DNA from: Candidatus Puniceispirillum sp.
GTDB lineage: Bacteria > Pseudomonadota > Alphaproteobacteria > Puniceispirillales > Puniceispirillaceae
Assembly: GCA_016778895.1 (NCBI GenBank)
Contig: JADHOR010000013.1
Coordinates: 1 to 41,863 of the forward strand
Direction of reading: 5' to 3'
Length of the DNA stretch: 41,863 nucleotides
Positions within the stretch are counted from its first letter, which is position 1. Each line of letters begins with the position of its first letter. The position numbers were made by a program, and so were the translations under genes. The notes under the pieces are model-generated. The model worked only from the letters and a program-made list of their open reading frames with translations. It was not told where the DNA came from and ran no database searches. Shown here piece by piece: positions 29,003 through 37,248 of this stretch.

Positions 29003-31660
29003 TTATCCAAGCCGTTTCAAGGCAGCTGTTAGGCCATTAAGGCGTGTATTTTCCTCGTCAAGACGCCGGCGGTTTTCCGCCACAACATCTTCGGGAGCCT
29101 TCGCAATAAAGCCCGGATTGTCGAGCTTTTTCGCTATTTTCTCAATTTCGCCAGTAACGCTGGCAATTTCTTTGTTGAGGCGTGCCGCTTCGGCAGTCAA
29201 ATCCAGAATATCGGCTAACGGAAGACCGATTTCCATTCCATCGACACTGCCGCGCGCGCTGCCGTTGACAAAGCTGTCGACGATTGTGATGCCACCGAGG
29301 CGCGCAAGCCGCAGCAAGGCGGCCTGCTGGTTGTCAATTGCGCGCTGCTGAAGTTCAGTGCAACCGCGGATATTTAGCACCGGCTTGGCCGATAATGGAA
29401 CGTTCATTTCAGCGCGGATATAACGAATTTCGGTAATGAGTTGGATCACAAACCGCAATTCACTGACCGCATCGCCCTCATCTGCGCCAAGCGGTGCGGG
29501 CCAGCTTGCACCGATCAGTAAATCGTCACTGGCAAAGATTTCACGGTTCAATTCTTCGGTCAGGAACGGCATAAACGGATGCAGCAAACGCAAGGTTCCA
29601 GCCAAAATCGTGCTGGCTGTGGCCCTTGTTTCGGCGGCAGCGCTGGCGTTGTCATCATTCAGACTAGGCTTGATCAGCTCGACGTACCAGTTGCAATAGG
29701 AATTCCAGATAAAATGATACAGCGCGTCCGCCGCTTCATTAAACCGGTACAGCTCGATGGCCTTGGTGGTCTTTTCAATGGCATCGCTATATTCGGAGAC
29801 AATCCATTTGTTGATCGGTTCGTTTACAGTCCGAAGGTCAATCGAGGCTGATCGGGTGCAACCGTTCATTTGCAGAAACCGGCAGGCATTCCAGATTTTC
29901 GTGGTAAAATTCCGATAGCCTTCCAGACGCGTTGTCGACATTTTGATGTCACGTCCCTGCGCTGCCATTGCCGCCAAGGTAAAGCGCAAGGAATCGGCAC
30001 CATATTGGTCGATAAGCTCAAGCGGATCGAGAACATTGCCCTTGGATTTGGACATTTTCTGACCCTTTTCATCGCGGACCAGCGCGTGGATATAAACCTC
30101 GCGGAACGGCACTTCACCATCCATGAAATGCATGCCCATCATCATCATGCGGGCAACCCAGAAAAAGATGATATCAAAGCCGGTGACCAGAACATCACCC
30201 GGATAATAACGCTTTAATTCTGCCGTCTGATCTGGCCAGCCAAGGGTTGAAAACGGCCATAGCCCGCTTGAGAACCATGTATCCAAGACATCTTCATCGC
30301 GGGTTAACGGGACCGTCTTGCCATAATGCTTGGCGGCGGCGTCAATGGCATCGGCCTCATTCGCCTCGACAAACACCTGTCCGTCAGGGCCATACCATGC
30401 TGGTATCCGGTGTCCCCACCAGAGCTGGCGCGAAATACACCAAGGCTGGATATTCCGCATCCATTCGAAATAGGTCTTGTTCCAGCGTTCAGGAACAAAT
30501 TTGGTGCGACCCTCTTCAACCGCTTTAATGGCTGGTTTGGCGAGTTCTTCAGCGTTCACATACCATTGATCCATCAACCAAGGCTCGATAACAACGCCGG
30601 ACCGATCGCCGTGCGGAACAACGTTTTCAACGATCTCTTCGCGTTCAACAAGCTCTTGGGCGTCTAGATCAGCCAAAATCTGGCGGCGGGCGTCATAACG
30701 ATCAAGCCCCTGATATTTTTCCGGGATTTCGGGAATCGATTCCATTGATGCTGTTGCCGTCATCAAATTGATCAGCGGCAGGCCATGCCGGCGGCCAACT
30801 TCAAAATCGTTGAAATCATGCGCCGGCGTGATTTTCACCGCGCCTGAGCCCTTGTCCATTTTGGCATATTCATCAGCAACAATCGGAATTGGCCGGTTTG
30901 ACAATGGCAAAATTGCCATCTTGCCAATCAAATGCTGGTAACGCTCATCGTCAGGATTAACCGCGACCGCGCCATCACCAAGCATTGTTTCAGGCCGCGT
31001 TGTAGCAATAGAAATATATTCGTTTTCAGTGCCTTCAATCTTGTATTTAAGATGCCACATTGAACTTTTTTGTTCAATCTGCTCGACCTCGAGATCGGAA
31101 ATCGCGGTCATTAGTTTCGGGTCCCAATTGACCAGACGCTTGTCGCGGTAAATCAATCCTTCACGATGCATTTGCACAAATGTTTTAATCACAGCCGCCG
31201 ACAGGCCATCATCCATGGTAAAACGTTCGCGCTGCCAATCGGCAGACGCACCAAGGCGGCGCAGCTGTTTATGGATCATGCCGCCAGACTCGGCCTTCCA
31301 TTCCCAAATTTTTTCAATAAATGCGTCACGGCCAAGATCACGGCGCGCGATGTTTTGGGCAGCCAGCTGGCGTTCGACCACCATCTGCGTGGCAATGCCT
31401 GCATGGTCGGTGCCAGGTTGCCATAACGTGTCACGTCCAGCCATCCGATGATACCGGATCAGCAAATCCTGCAAAGTAAAGGTCAGCGCATGCCCCATAT
31501 GCAGGCTGCCAGTCACGTTTGGCGGCGGCATCATAATCGTGTAGGGCGTTGCCTTTGAGTCAGGCGCGCAGGCAAAATGACCGCTATCTAGCCATGTTTC
31601 ATAACAGTTCGCTTCGATGGATTTCGGGTCATAGGTCTTTGCTAAGGTTGGCTCGGTCAT
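29003..31660 (-). CDS. valS: Valine--tRNA ligase
   Basis: Class I synthetase charging tRNA-Val, with editing of threonine. The 885-residue protein has the HIGH-type motif HMGH (54-57) in PPPNVTGSLHMGHAL, the editing domain around ATTRPETMLGDGAVAVNP, the KMSKSKGNVLDPLELI motif, an anticodon domain, and a C-terminal coiled coil (about 820-885, LNKEIASVTGEIEKIAKKL). Length is normal. It is the last recognisable gene of the tolC-(popZ-like)-valS arrangement. Confidence 0.97.
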   Translation of the reverse strand: MTEPTLAKTYDPKSIEANCYETWLDSGHFACAPDSKATPYTIMMPPPNVTGSLHMGHALTFTLQDLLIRYHRMAGRDTLWQPGTDHAGIATQMVVERQLAAQNIARRDLGRDAFIEKIWEWKAESGGMIHKQLRRLGASADWQRERFTMDDGLSAAVIKTFVQMHREGLIYRDKRLVNWDPKLMTAISDLEVEQIEQKSSMWHLKYKIEGTENEYISIATTRPETMLGDGAVAVNPDDERYQHLIGKMAILPLSNRPIPIVADEYAKMDKGSGAVKITPAHDFNDFEVGRRHGLPLINLMTATASMESIPEIPEKYQGLDRYDARRQILADLDAQELVEREEIVENVVPHGDRSGVVIEPWLMDQWYVNAEELAKPAIKAVEEGRTKFVPERWNKTYFEWMRNIQPWCISRQLWWGHRIPAWYGPDGQVFVEANEADAIDAAAKHYGKTVPLTRDEDVLDTWFSSGLWPFSTLGWPDQTAELKRYYPGDVLVTGFDIIFFWVARMMMMGMHFMDGEVPFREVYIHALVRDEKGQKMSKSKGNVLDPLELIDQYGADSLRFTLAAMAAQGRDIKMSTTRLEGYRNFTTKIWNACRFLQMNGCTRSASIDLRTVNEPINKWIVSEYSDAIEKTTKAIELYRFNEAADALYHFIWNSYCNWYVELIKPSLNDDNASAAAETRATASTILAGTLRLLHPFMPFLTEELNREIFASDDLLIGASWPAPLGADEGDAVSELRFVIQLITEIRYIRAEMNVPLSAKPVLNIRGCTELQQRAIDNQQAALLRLARLGGITIVDSFVNGSARGSVDGMEIGLPLADILDLTAEAARLNKEIASVTGEIEKIAKKLDNPGFIAKAPEDVVAENRRRLDEENTRLNGLTAALKRLG

Positions 31661-31774
31661 GGTTCCAGATGGGTCATTATCATTGGTTGGACGACAAAAA
31701 TGCGGAGTGCCTGTCAGTCGTCATGTTAAAACGCCTATTTAATCATCTAAAGTGATCATCCCTAAATGAAGAGT

Positions 31775-32005
31775 TTATTTTGATTTATCGACAGGTTTTG
31801 TACGACTTTGTGGGGTGGCTTGCAACGCATCATCAACCAAATTAGCTATATTCTCGTCAAGCCAACGTTCAATTTGTGCATGAAGCTTACGGCGAAGGCG
31901 TGATTTCAGCGAGTTATGCTGCGCCGGGCTTGAATGATCCTGGATGTGACTAGCTGCTTGCTGCCAATTTTTAACAGATCTTTCCGGGCAGCTGATGATT
32001 GCCAT
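31775..32005 (-). CDS. Short PopZ-like (DUF2497) protein or remnant
   Basis: A 76-codon frame located where alphaproteobacteria keep popZ, between tolC and valS. The segment LKSRLRRKLHAQIERWLDEN followed by IANLVDDAL resembles the C-terminal helical motif of PopZ/DUF2497, which self-assembles at cell poles. The N-terminal conserved motif (EEILASIRRII-type) is not found. An in-frame TGA lies immediately before the ATG. A different frame is open just upstream (from TTG at about 32070 through PDTIILEDV) but ends in its own stop. This could be a frameshifted and decayed popZ or a genuinely short variant. The assignment rests on one motif plus position. Confidence 0.4.
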   Translation of the reverse strand: MAIISCPERSVKNWQQAASHIQDHSSPAQHNSLKSRLRRKLHAQIERWLDENIANLVDDALQATPQSRTKPVDKSK

Positions 32006-32257
32006 TCAACCGGATCATGCAGTTCGCAGGGGTTCATTCCAACATCTTCGAGGATAATGGTGTCTGGCAATTAAGGGGTAGCTGTGGTCTGACCCCTAGC
32101 CTTCCGGGCGATTTTATCGTCCCAGTTGACGTCAGAGGGGGCGCCTAGCCACATCTCTTAGCCGTAAAACACCGACCTCTCTTTTCGCCAAACTGGGCTG
32201 CGGCAGGTGCTCCTGTCCAGCTGAGAAAATACCAGATACCCCTGTGAATATAGCCAT
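32006..32257. other. Gap between the popZ-like ORF and tolC
   Basis: No convincing intact gene here. It holds an open stretch on the minus strand from TTG near 32070 that runs into the popZ-like region in another frame, a 26-codon frame ending at the TAA just before it, and an inverted repeat AGGGGT / ACCCCT (32074-32079 and 32092-32097, 12-nt spacer) without a T-run. Confidence 0.5.
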
Positions 32258-33637
32258 TTAGTCGGTGCTGGTGCGGCGCTGGAATGGAAATGTGGTGTAA
32301 AACGGGTCTTGCGGCGCCGGCATCTCGGCCAATGACCCAAGAACCTCACCTAGCCCCAGCTTTTCGGCTGTAAGGTCGCCGGTTGCGGCCTTTAGGCGGA
32401 ATGCAGCCAGCAGTTGATTATGCTCGGCGGTTACAAGGCTCAGTTCAGCGTCATTGACGTCCTTTTCCGCATCAAGAAGATCAAGCGCAGTTTTTTGTCC
32501 GAACTGAGCTTCGCTGGCAATGCCTTTGGCAACCAAGCGGAAGGCGTCAATCTCTCTGGCAACAGCTTCAAGTCGGATTGCTGTTGCTTCCCAGTTCCGA
32601 AACGCCTCACGCGCGGCGACTTCAACCTTGCGCGTTGCCTCGGCCCAGTCTAGTTTCGCCTGCTTGTGGTTGGCAGCGACTCTGCGGGCTGCGGAACGTG
32701 TTGCATTTGTCGACAATAATGGTGATGAAAACACCAGCTGGGCGGCGAGTTCGTCCTTGTCCTGCGAAGTGCCAGTTGCGGCTTTGGTATTTGCGGACAG
32801 GCTAAAGGCCAATGTTGGCCGAACCCCTGCCTGTAACGTGTTAAATGCCTGATCAGCGGCACGCTCTGCGGCTATAGCTGACAAAATATTTGGGTGATCA
32901 GCCCGCGCCTTTGTTTCAGCGGCCAGCAAGTCAGTCGGCAGATAACCGCTGATAGTTGGCTTGTCTAGGCTATCGGCGGCTCTGCCAGTTAGCGAGCGAT
33001 AGCTATCTTCGGCGTTGGCCAATCGCGTTTGCGCCAGTATTTTATCAGATTGCGCCCGTGCATAGCGCGCCCTCGCCTCGGCAAGCCGTGTCGGCGTTGC
33101 GGCCCCTGCTTCCACGCGAATACGTGATGCGTCAACATGCGCCTTTAACCGGGTTAGATTTTGCGCGTGAAGCGCAACTTCGCGGCGGGCTTTCAGCACA
33201 TTGAGATAAGTTTCGATTGTGCCTAGAATAACTGCCTGTTCGGTTTTGGCATAATTTGCTGTTGCCATTTGCAGATTAATTTGGGCAAGCAGCGTCTTTT
33301 CTTTGGTCTGGCCTCCATCATAGATGTTTTTTGATAGGGTGACGCCAGTTGCTATCGAATTCGTTTGTTTAAACCCTGCTCCATTCCTGCTATCAGCCGT
33401 GCCAACGGTACCGGTGGCATTTAACCGGGCAGATAGATCACTTGTCGATGTGTTGGTGCCGATGGCTTCTCGTATGGCCAACCAGCTCTGGCGCGCTGCC
33501 GAAATTGCGGTTGAGTTTGCTAAACCGGCACGAAGTGCATCATCAAGTGATATCGCGATTGCTGGCGATGTGGACATCCCCATGCATCCAAACAGAATCG
33601 AAGCAGTAATCTTTTGGCGGATTTTCAGCATAGACAT
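32258..33637 (-). CDS. tolC: TolC family outer membrane efflux channel
   Basis: Outer-membrane exit duct for type I secretion and multidrug pumps. The 459-residue protein has an N-terminal signal peptide (about 1-28, ending SPAIA), two internally similar outer-membrane-efflux repeats, and long heptad-rich helices (for example AQNLTRLKAHVDASRIRVEAGAATPTRLAEA and its second-half counterpart around GQKTALDLLDAEKDVNDAEL). The GGQTKEK and NIYDGG region fits the beta-barrel strands. It follows the methyltransferase-like gene by 20 bp, the usual alphaproteobacterial pair. No inner-membrane pump gene is present here. Confidence 0.92.
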   Translation of the reverse strand: MSMLKIRQKITASILFGCMGMSTSPAIAISLDDALRAGLANSTAISAARQSWLAIREAIGTNTSTSDLSARLNATGTVGTADSRNGAGFKQTNSIATGVTLSKNIYDGGQTKEKTLLAQINLQMATANYAKTEQAVILGTIETYLNVLKARREVALHAQNLTRLKAHVDASRIRVEAGAATPTRLAEARARYARAQSDKILAQTRLANAEDSYRSLTGRAADSLDKPTISGYLPTDLLAAETKARADHPNILSAIAAERAADQAFNTLQAGVRPTLAFSLSANTKAATGTSQDKDELAAQLVFSSPLLSTNATRSAARRVAANHKQAKLDWAEATRKVEVAAREAFRNWEATAIRLEAVAREIDAFRLVAKGIASEAQFGQKTALDLLDAEKDVNDAELSLVTAEHNQLLAAFRLKAATGDLTAEKLGLGEVLGSLAEMPAPQDPFYTTFPFQRRTSTD

Positions 33638-33657
33638 GGTTTGTTTTACCGATCTTT

Positions 33658-34338
33658 CTAAAAGGTAAATTCGGGCTTTTTGTTAAATTCATCAAGGTTG
33701 GGTACGCAAGCGTCGAAAAGTGGTTTTCGTACAAAGCTACTACCCGACCGCATCCAAAGGCTAGCCACCCCAATTGGCGCACTAGCTGGACGGTACACTG
33801 CCGCCAACTTACCTTTCGGGGCAAGCTGCTGAAGCAGAGAGTCCGGCATCATCTCAACACTGCCCTCAACCAGAATTTGATCATAAGGTCCCTCTTCTGC
33901 ATAGCCATCAACAAGCCGGGACTTGACTACTGCCGCATTATCAACACCGTTGGATACCAAAATTTCTTGCGCCTTTTCAACAAGCTGGGCACGGGTTTCA
34001 ACGGCAATGACTGATCCGGCAAGATGCGCAATGATTGCGCTGCCGTAACCGCTGCCGGCTCCAACGACCAGAACACTGTTGCCAGCTCTGATTTCCAGCG
34101 CCTGTATCAACCTCGCCAGCACCATTGGTTCCATAAGGTTACGCCCACCCGGCAGCAGTAGGTCTTCGTCGATGTAGGCAACGGCTCTTTGATTTTTGCC
34201 AACAAACGCCTCGCGAGGCACAGTCAAAAACGCGTCTAGCACCTTTTGATCGGTGACTTTTGACGGGCGGATCTGGCAATCCACCATCATTTTACGGGCA
34301 GTTTCAAACGAGGTCTGATTCATCTTGTGGTCACTCAT
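33658..34338 (-). CDS. TolC-linked protein-L-isoaspartate O-methyltransferase family protein
   Basis: A second member of the isoaspartyl methyltransferase family, 226 residues. It shows MVDCQIRPSKVTDQKVLDAFLTVPREAFV and a SAM motif I of the form VLVVGAGSGYGSAIIAHLAG. The usual substrate-site block TISQP is replaced by LLLPGGRNLMEPMVLARLI, so a different substrate is likely. This divergent type is regularly found next to tolC in alphaproteobacteria. The start may be the ATG here or the ATG five codons later. It lies 2 bp after the upstream unknown ORF, suggesting cotranscription with the pilin-like genes. Confidence 0.85.
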   Translation of the reverse strand: MSDHKMNQTSFETARKMMVDCQIRPSKVTDQKVLDAFLTVPREAFVGKNQRAVAYIDEDLLLPGGRNLMEPMVLARLIQALEIRAGNSVLVVGAGSGYGSAIIAHLAGSVIAVETRAQLVEKAQEILVSNGVDNAAVVKSRLVDGYAEEGPYDQILVEGSVEMMPDSLLQQLAPKGKLAAVYRPASAPIGVASLWMRSGSSFVRKPLFDACVPNLDEFNKKPEFTF

Positions 34339-34340
34339 TG

Positions 34341-34805
34341 TTAATTTTGTGTTGGGTAGTCTTCGTATCCTGCATTTGCCGCGATGCCGCGCAGGTTATC
34401 CCCTCTTATACGGCCAGAATGATAGCTATTCAAGCTGACAATATTCTCGGTGTGCAGCAGCATCAAACGCAATGTGATTGGCGATTGTAACTCCGTGGCC
34501 ATCTGACAAAATGAGACGACATTTTTTAGCATGGCACTCGTGGTGAAATTCAGCTTGGCCAAAGTAGATTTTACCTTCAGCTGGACCGCGGCAACCGCAT
34601 TTGGATCAAGCGTACCCAAATCAGTCGGTGCCATTGCGCTAACCGTATCCCCGATTAATTCCAGATAGTTGGGCGTTGATAAACTAATCCCGCTTGAGAC
34701 TTCACCGCGGCTTTCAGTAAACGACGTATAAAATCGTGACGGGTTGGTCTCCTCAAAGCCCATGTAACGGGGCAATATGATGTGGCTGTCTCTCGGGAGG
34801 GACAT
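34341..34805 (-). CDS. Unknown protein, probable downstream half of the pilin-like gene
   Basis: A 154-codon frame that I do not recognise. It overlaps the end of the upstream pilin-like ORF by 53 bases in a different frame, and in its own frame a TGA lies two codons before the ATG. The sense of the protein sequence runs on naturally from the upstream ORF: the text up to SETIANLIN joins well to SLPRDSHIILPRYMGFEE. A single-base change near 34805 would therefore fuse them into one protein of about 340 residues. Read alone it has no signal peptide, helix or known motif, which also argues that it is a C-terminal part. It could be a frameshift mutation, a sequence error or programmed +1 frameshifting. 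Confidence 0.55.
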   Translation of the reverse strand: MSLPRDSHIILPRYMGFEETNPSRFYTSFTESRGEVSSGISLSTPNYLELIGDTVSAMAPTDLGTLDPNAVAAVQLKVKSTLAKLNFTTSAMLKNVVSFCQMATELQSPITLRLMLLHTENIVSLNSYHSGRIRGDNLRGIAANAGYEDYPTQN

Positions 34806-35358
34806 TGATCAAATTGGCGATGGTTTCGCTGGCAACCACTTGGCAATCTGCAACAAAACTAGAATAACCCTGACTGGCCACTGCATCGGCCAGATGAACG
34901 CATTTTGGGATGGTAAAGGCAAAGCGGTGGCCTTTTCCGAAAATGGTCGCAGGATTTAGCCGGTGTTCGCCCTGCAGATCACCCCGCATGGCTGTGTTAC
35001 GGTAAATAATCGGCGTGCTGGTTTCGCTAAGCGTTTCATTTTTGAAATCATGTTTGATAAAGGTCCTGATCGCCTGATTTTTTTGCTGAATGTTGAGTCG
35101 GATCCTGCCTTCTGTAAAAGTGGTCTCACTTAGCTGCATAACTCTAAGTCCAACAATGCTTACCGATGCAAGCAATGTCATCGCGGTCATCAAATCGACG
35201 AGGAAAAATCCTGCCGTTAAATGACGATCAAACTGCTTGTCATGCTGTCTTGCCACGGAGGCTATGTCTCGCATCAATTGTGTTTTTGTGAGAACCGTAT
35301 AACCATCAGCAATAACTTTGAAATTAGAGCTTTCTAATTTTGTGAACGGATTCGACAT
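34753..35358 (-). CDS. Pilin-like (type IV prepilin motif) protein, N-terminal part
   Basis: A 201-codon frame. Around residues 47-75 it has TAGFFLVDLMTAMTLLASVSIVGL, which fits a type IV prepilin/pseudopilin N-terminus: Gly50 before Phe51 as the peptidase site, an acidic residue at +5 (Asp55 in place of the usual Glu), then a hydrophobic helix. The leader is long (50 residues from the first ATG; 22 if the ATG at 35274 is used). The rest contains two cysteines (CVHL, DCQV) that could pair. No assembly ATPase, platform protein or prepilin peptidase gene is in the window. The gene is the first of a run leading to the methyltransferase and tolC. The C-terminal end appears cut by a frameshift into the next ORF. 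Confidence 0.6.
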   Translation of the reverse strand: MSNPFTKLESSNFKVIADGYTVLTKTQLMRDIASVARQHDKQFDRHLTAGFFLVDLMTAMTLLASVSIVGLRVMQLSETTFTEGRIRLNIQQKNQAIRTFIKHDFKNETLSETSTPIIYRNTAMRGDLQGEHRLNPATIFGKGHRFAFTIPKCVHLADAVASQGYSSFVADCQVVASETIANLINVPPERQPHHIAPLHGL

Positions 35359-35376
35359 TGCAGATAGTTTAGATCG

Positions 35377-35403
35377 TTGACCTGATCAAAATCATCGTAT
35401 ATC
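35377..35403 (+). promoter_or_regulatory. Possible promoter of tRNA-Cys
   Basis: TTGACC (35377-35382) and TATATC (35398-35403) are separated by 15 bp, ending about 21 bp before the tRNA. The spacing is a little short, so this is tentative. Confidence 0.35.
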
Positions 35404-35424
35404 ACCGGCGCATAGCTTCCTTGT

Positions 35425-35498
35425 GGCCCGGTGGCAGAGTGGTTATGCAGCGGTTTGCAAAACCGTGTACATCGGTTCAATTCCGGTCCGGGCCTCCA
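35425..35498 (+). tRNA. tRNA-Cys (GCA)
   Basis: Seven-pair acceptor stem GGCCCGG / CCGGGCC, anticodon loop with GCA (TTTGCAAAA), T-arm GGTTCAATTCC, discriminator T as usual for tRNA-Cys, and an encoded CCA end. Confidence 0.95.
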
Positions 35499-35654
35499 TT
35501 TTTCCTGTTATGTTTAGGGGTGTAGTTGCCAATTGCGGTGATTGCCCAGCAGGCTCAGGGGGGCTTTTGCAGACGAATGAGCGGGCGGCTTTGCCTGATG
35601 ATGCGATCGTGGCGCCTTTACCTATTGGTTAACTGAAATTGGATTGGAGACGGA

Positions 35655-36572
35655 ATGTCGCGCACGATGGCAAATTTCCTTATGTGCTGCGCGGCCTTGT
35701 TTTGGGGTGCGACCTTTATTGCGCAAAAAACCGGAATGGAAACCATTGGACCGATGGGCTTTACCTTTGGTCGTTATGTCATTGGTACGCTGGTGCTGGT
35801 GCCGTTGGCTATTTGGGAAGCGCGCAAGGTCAGCCTGATACCTTCCATGGTTCGGGATCGGAGGCTGTGCTGGGGCGCTCTTGGGCTGGGCTTCTTAATG
35901 TTTGGCGGGATCGGGCTTCAGCAAACCGCACTTATTTACACAAACGTCACCAATGCGGCGTTTTTAACAGCACTTTATGTGCCGCTAGTGCCATTGATTG
36001 CGGCTGTTTTTTTGCGCCGTCATGTTGCGGTGAATATCTGGCCTGCTGTCGTTATCTCGTTGGTTGGCAGTTTCCTTCTGTCCGGCAATTCTAGTCTATC
36101 AGCGCAATTTGGTGATATACTGATCGTCGGCGGTGCGGTGTTTTGGGCTGGACATATCTTGTTGATCCAGTCGGTAATGGCAAAAATAAATGCACCGTTT
36201 CAGCTGTCAGTATTGCAGTCAACAGTGACTGCGCTGATCGCTGGATTGGTGATGTTGCCGCTTGAAGCGCCAGGCCCGGGTGATTTTCTGCCGATGCTAC
36301 CCCAGCTTGCCTTTGCTGGCATTATTGCGGTGGGGCTTGGCTTTACTATTCAGCTTGTGGCGCAGCGTCATACCACCGCCCCTGCTGCAGCTCTGATCCT
36401 GTCACTTGAGTCAGTGTTTGCCGCTTTTTTTGGTTGGTGGTTGCTTGGTGAGACACTTGTTCAACTGGCGATTGTCGGTTGTGTTCTGATTTTTCTGGCG
36501 GTTATCATTGCCGAAGTGTTATCAGAGCACCAAATCAAGACGATTTTTAGAAACTTTTGCAAGCCTAGATGA
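35655..36572 (+). CDS. EamA/DMT family transporter
   Basis: Inner-membrane protein of the drug/metabolite transporter superfamily, 305 residues. It has about ten hydrophobic segments in two EamA repeats; the first begins CCAALFWGATFIAQKTGM and the second begins GDILIVGGAVFWAGHILLIQSVM. The late motif AALILSLESVFAAFFGWWLLGE is typical of the family. The substrate cannot be read from sequence. A GGAG site precedes the ATG. It lies between tRNA-Cys and the flavin reductase, all on the plus strand, and may be unrelated to the selenium genes further down. Confidence 0.9.
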   Translation: MSRTMANFLMCCAALFWGATFIAQKTGMETIGPMGFTFGRYVIGTLVLVPLAIWEARKVSLIPSMVRDRRLCWGALGLGFLMFGGIGLQQTALIYTNVTNAAFLTALYVPLVPLIAAVFLRRHVAVNIWPAVVISLVGSFLLSGNSSLSAQFGDILIVGGAVFWAGHILLIQSVMAKINAPFQLSVLQSTVTALIAGLVMLPLEAPGPGDFLPMLPQLAFAGIIAVGLGFTIQLVAQRHTTAPAAALILSLESVFAAFFGWWLLGETLVQLAIVGCVLIFLAVIIAEVLSEHQIKTIFRNFCKPR

Positions 36573-36696
36573 CGACCTTGGGTTGGACGTGCTAGAAGCC
36601 ATCAGCAATTTTTAGCAAACTGTCCGCTTTTGATAGGACTTTGGGTAATCTGGGGGTGCAGTGCCCTTGGTGTTTTTTTCTTGTGGTGAGGCCTGA

Positions 36697-37203
36697 ATGA
36701 CAAAACCTGCTATCTCCAGCGATCAATCTGTGACAAGCGCGGCATTGCGGGGTGCAATGGGGCAATATCTGACCGGGGTAACAATTGTTACGGTTACAGG
36801 TCCTGACAATGTTCCATATGGTCTAACGGTAAATTCGTTTAATTCGGTCTCATTAACGCCGCCGTTGATACTGTGGTCGCTGGATAACCGGAATGATAAT
36901 TTGGCGTTATTCAAGGGTGCTAGAGGCTTTGCGGTAAACATCCTTTCGGCAGATCAACTGGATTTATGCAAGGTTTTCTCTGGTGCTGAAAACAACCGAT
37001 TTGCTAATTGTGATTGGCATTTTGGCTCCTATGGTCAACCGCTGTTAGCGGAATCGCTTGTAAGTCTGGAATGCCGGCCTTGGGCGAAATATGATGGTGG
37101 CGACCACACAATTTTTGTGGGTGAAGTTATGTCGATAAAACAATGTGATGGCAAGCCAGCCGCCTTTTATAACGGCAAGCTCGGCCAGTATGACGGTGGT
37201 TAA
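36697..37203 (+). CDS. Flavin reductase-like domain protein
   Basis: A 168-residue protein of the flavin reductase-like family, which binds FMN/FAD and often supplies reduced flavin to a partner enzyme. The family pattern is visible as LRGAMGQYLTGVTIVTV, YGLTVNSFNSVSLTPPLILWSL, FAVNIL and the C-terminal HTIFVGEVMSI / YNGKLGQY. Length is normal for single-domain members. A GTGAGG ribosome site precedes the ATG. It ends 45 bp before the NADH-dehydrogenase/SelD fusion, so they may be cotranscribed, but the partner is unproven. Confidence 0.88.
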   Translation: MTKPAISSDQSVTSAALRGAMGQYLTGVTIVTVTGPDNVPYGLTVNSFNSVSLTPPLILWSLDNRNDNLALFKGARGFAVNILSADQLDLCKVFSGAENNRFANCDWHFGSYGQPLLAESLVSLECRPWAKYDGGDHTIFVGEVMSIKQCDGKPAAFYNGKLGQYDGG

Positions 37204-37248
37204 TGAGACGCAACAGATAAGGCCGGTTGAGCCTGAAACACGTTAAAG

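Noticed and set aside
32080-32160. A 26-codon minus-strand frame just before the popZ-like region
   Set aside because: Short, no ribosome site and no recognisable family; kept only as part of the description of that gap.
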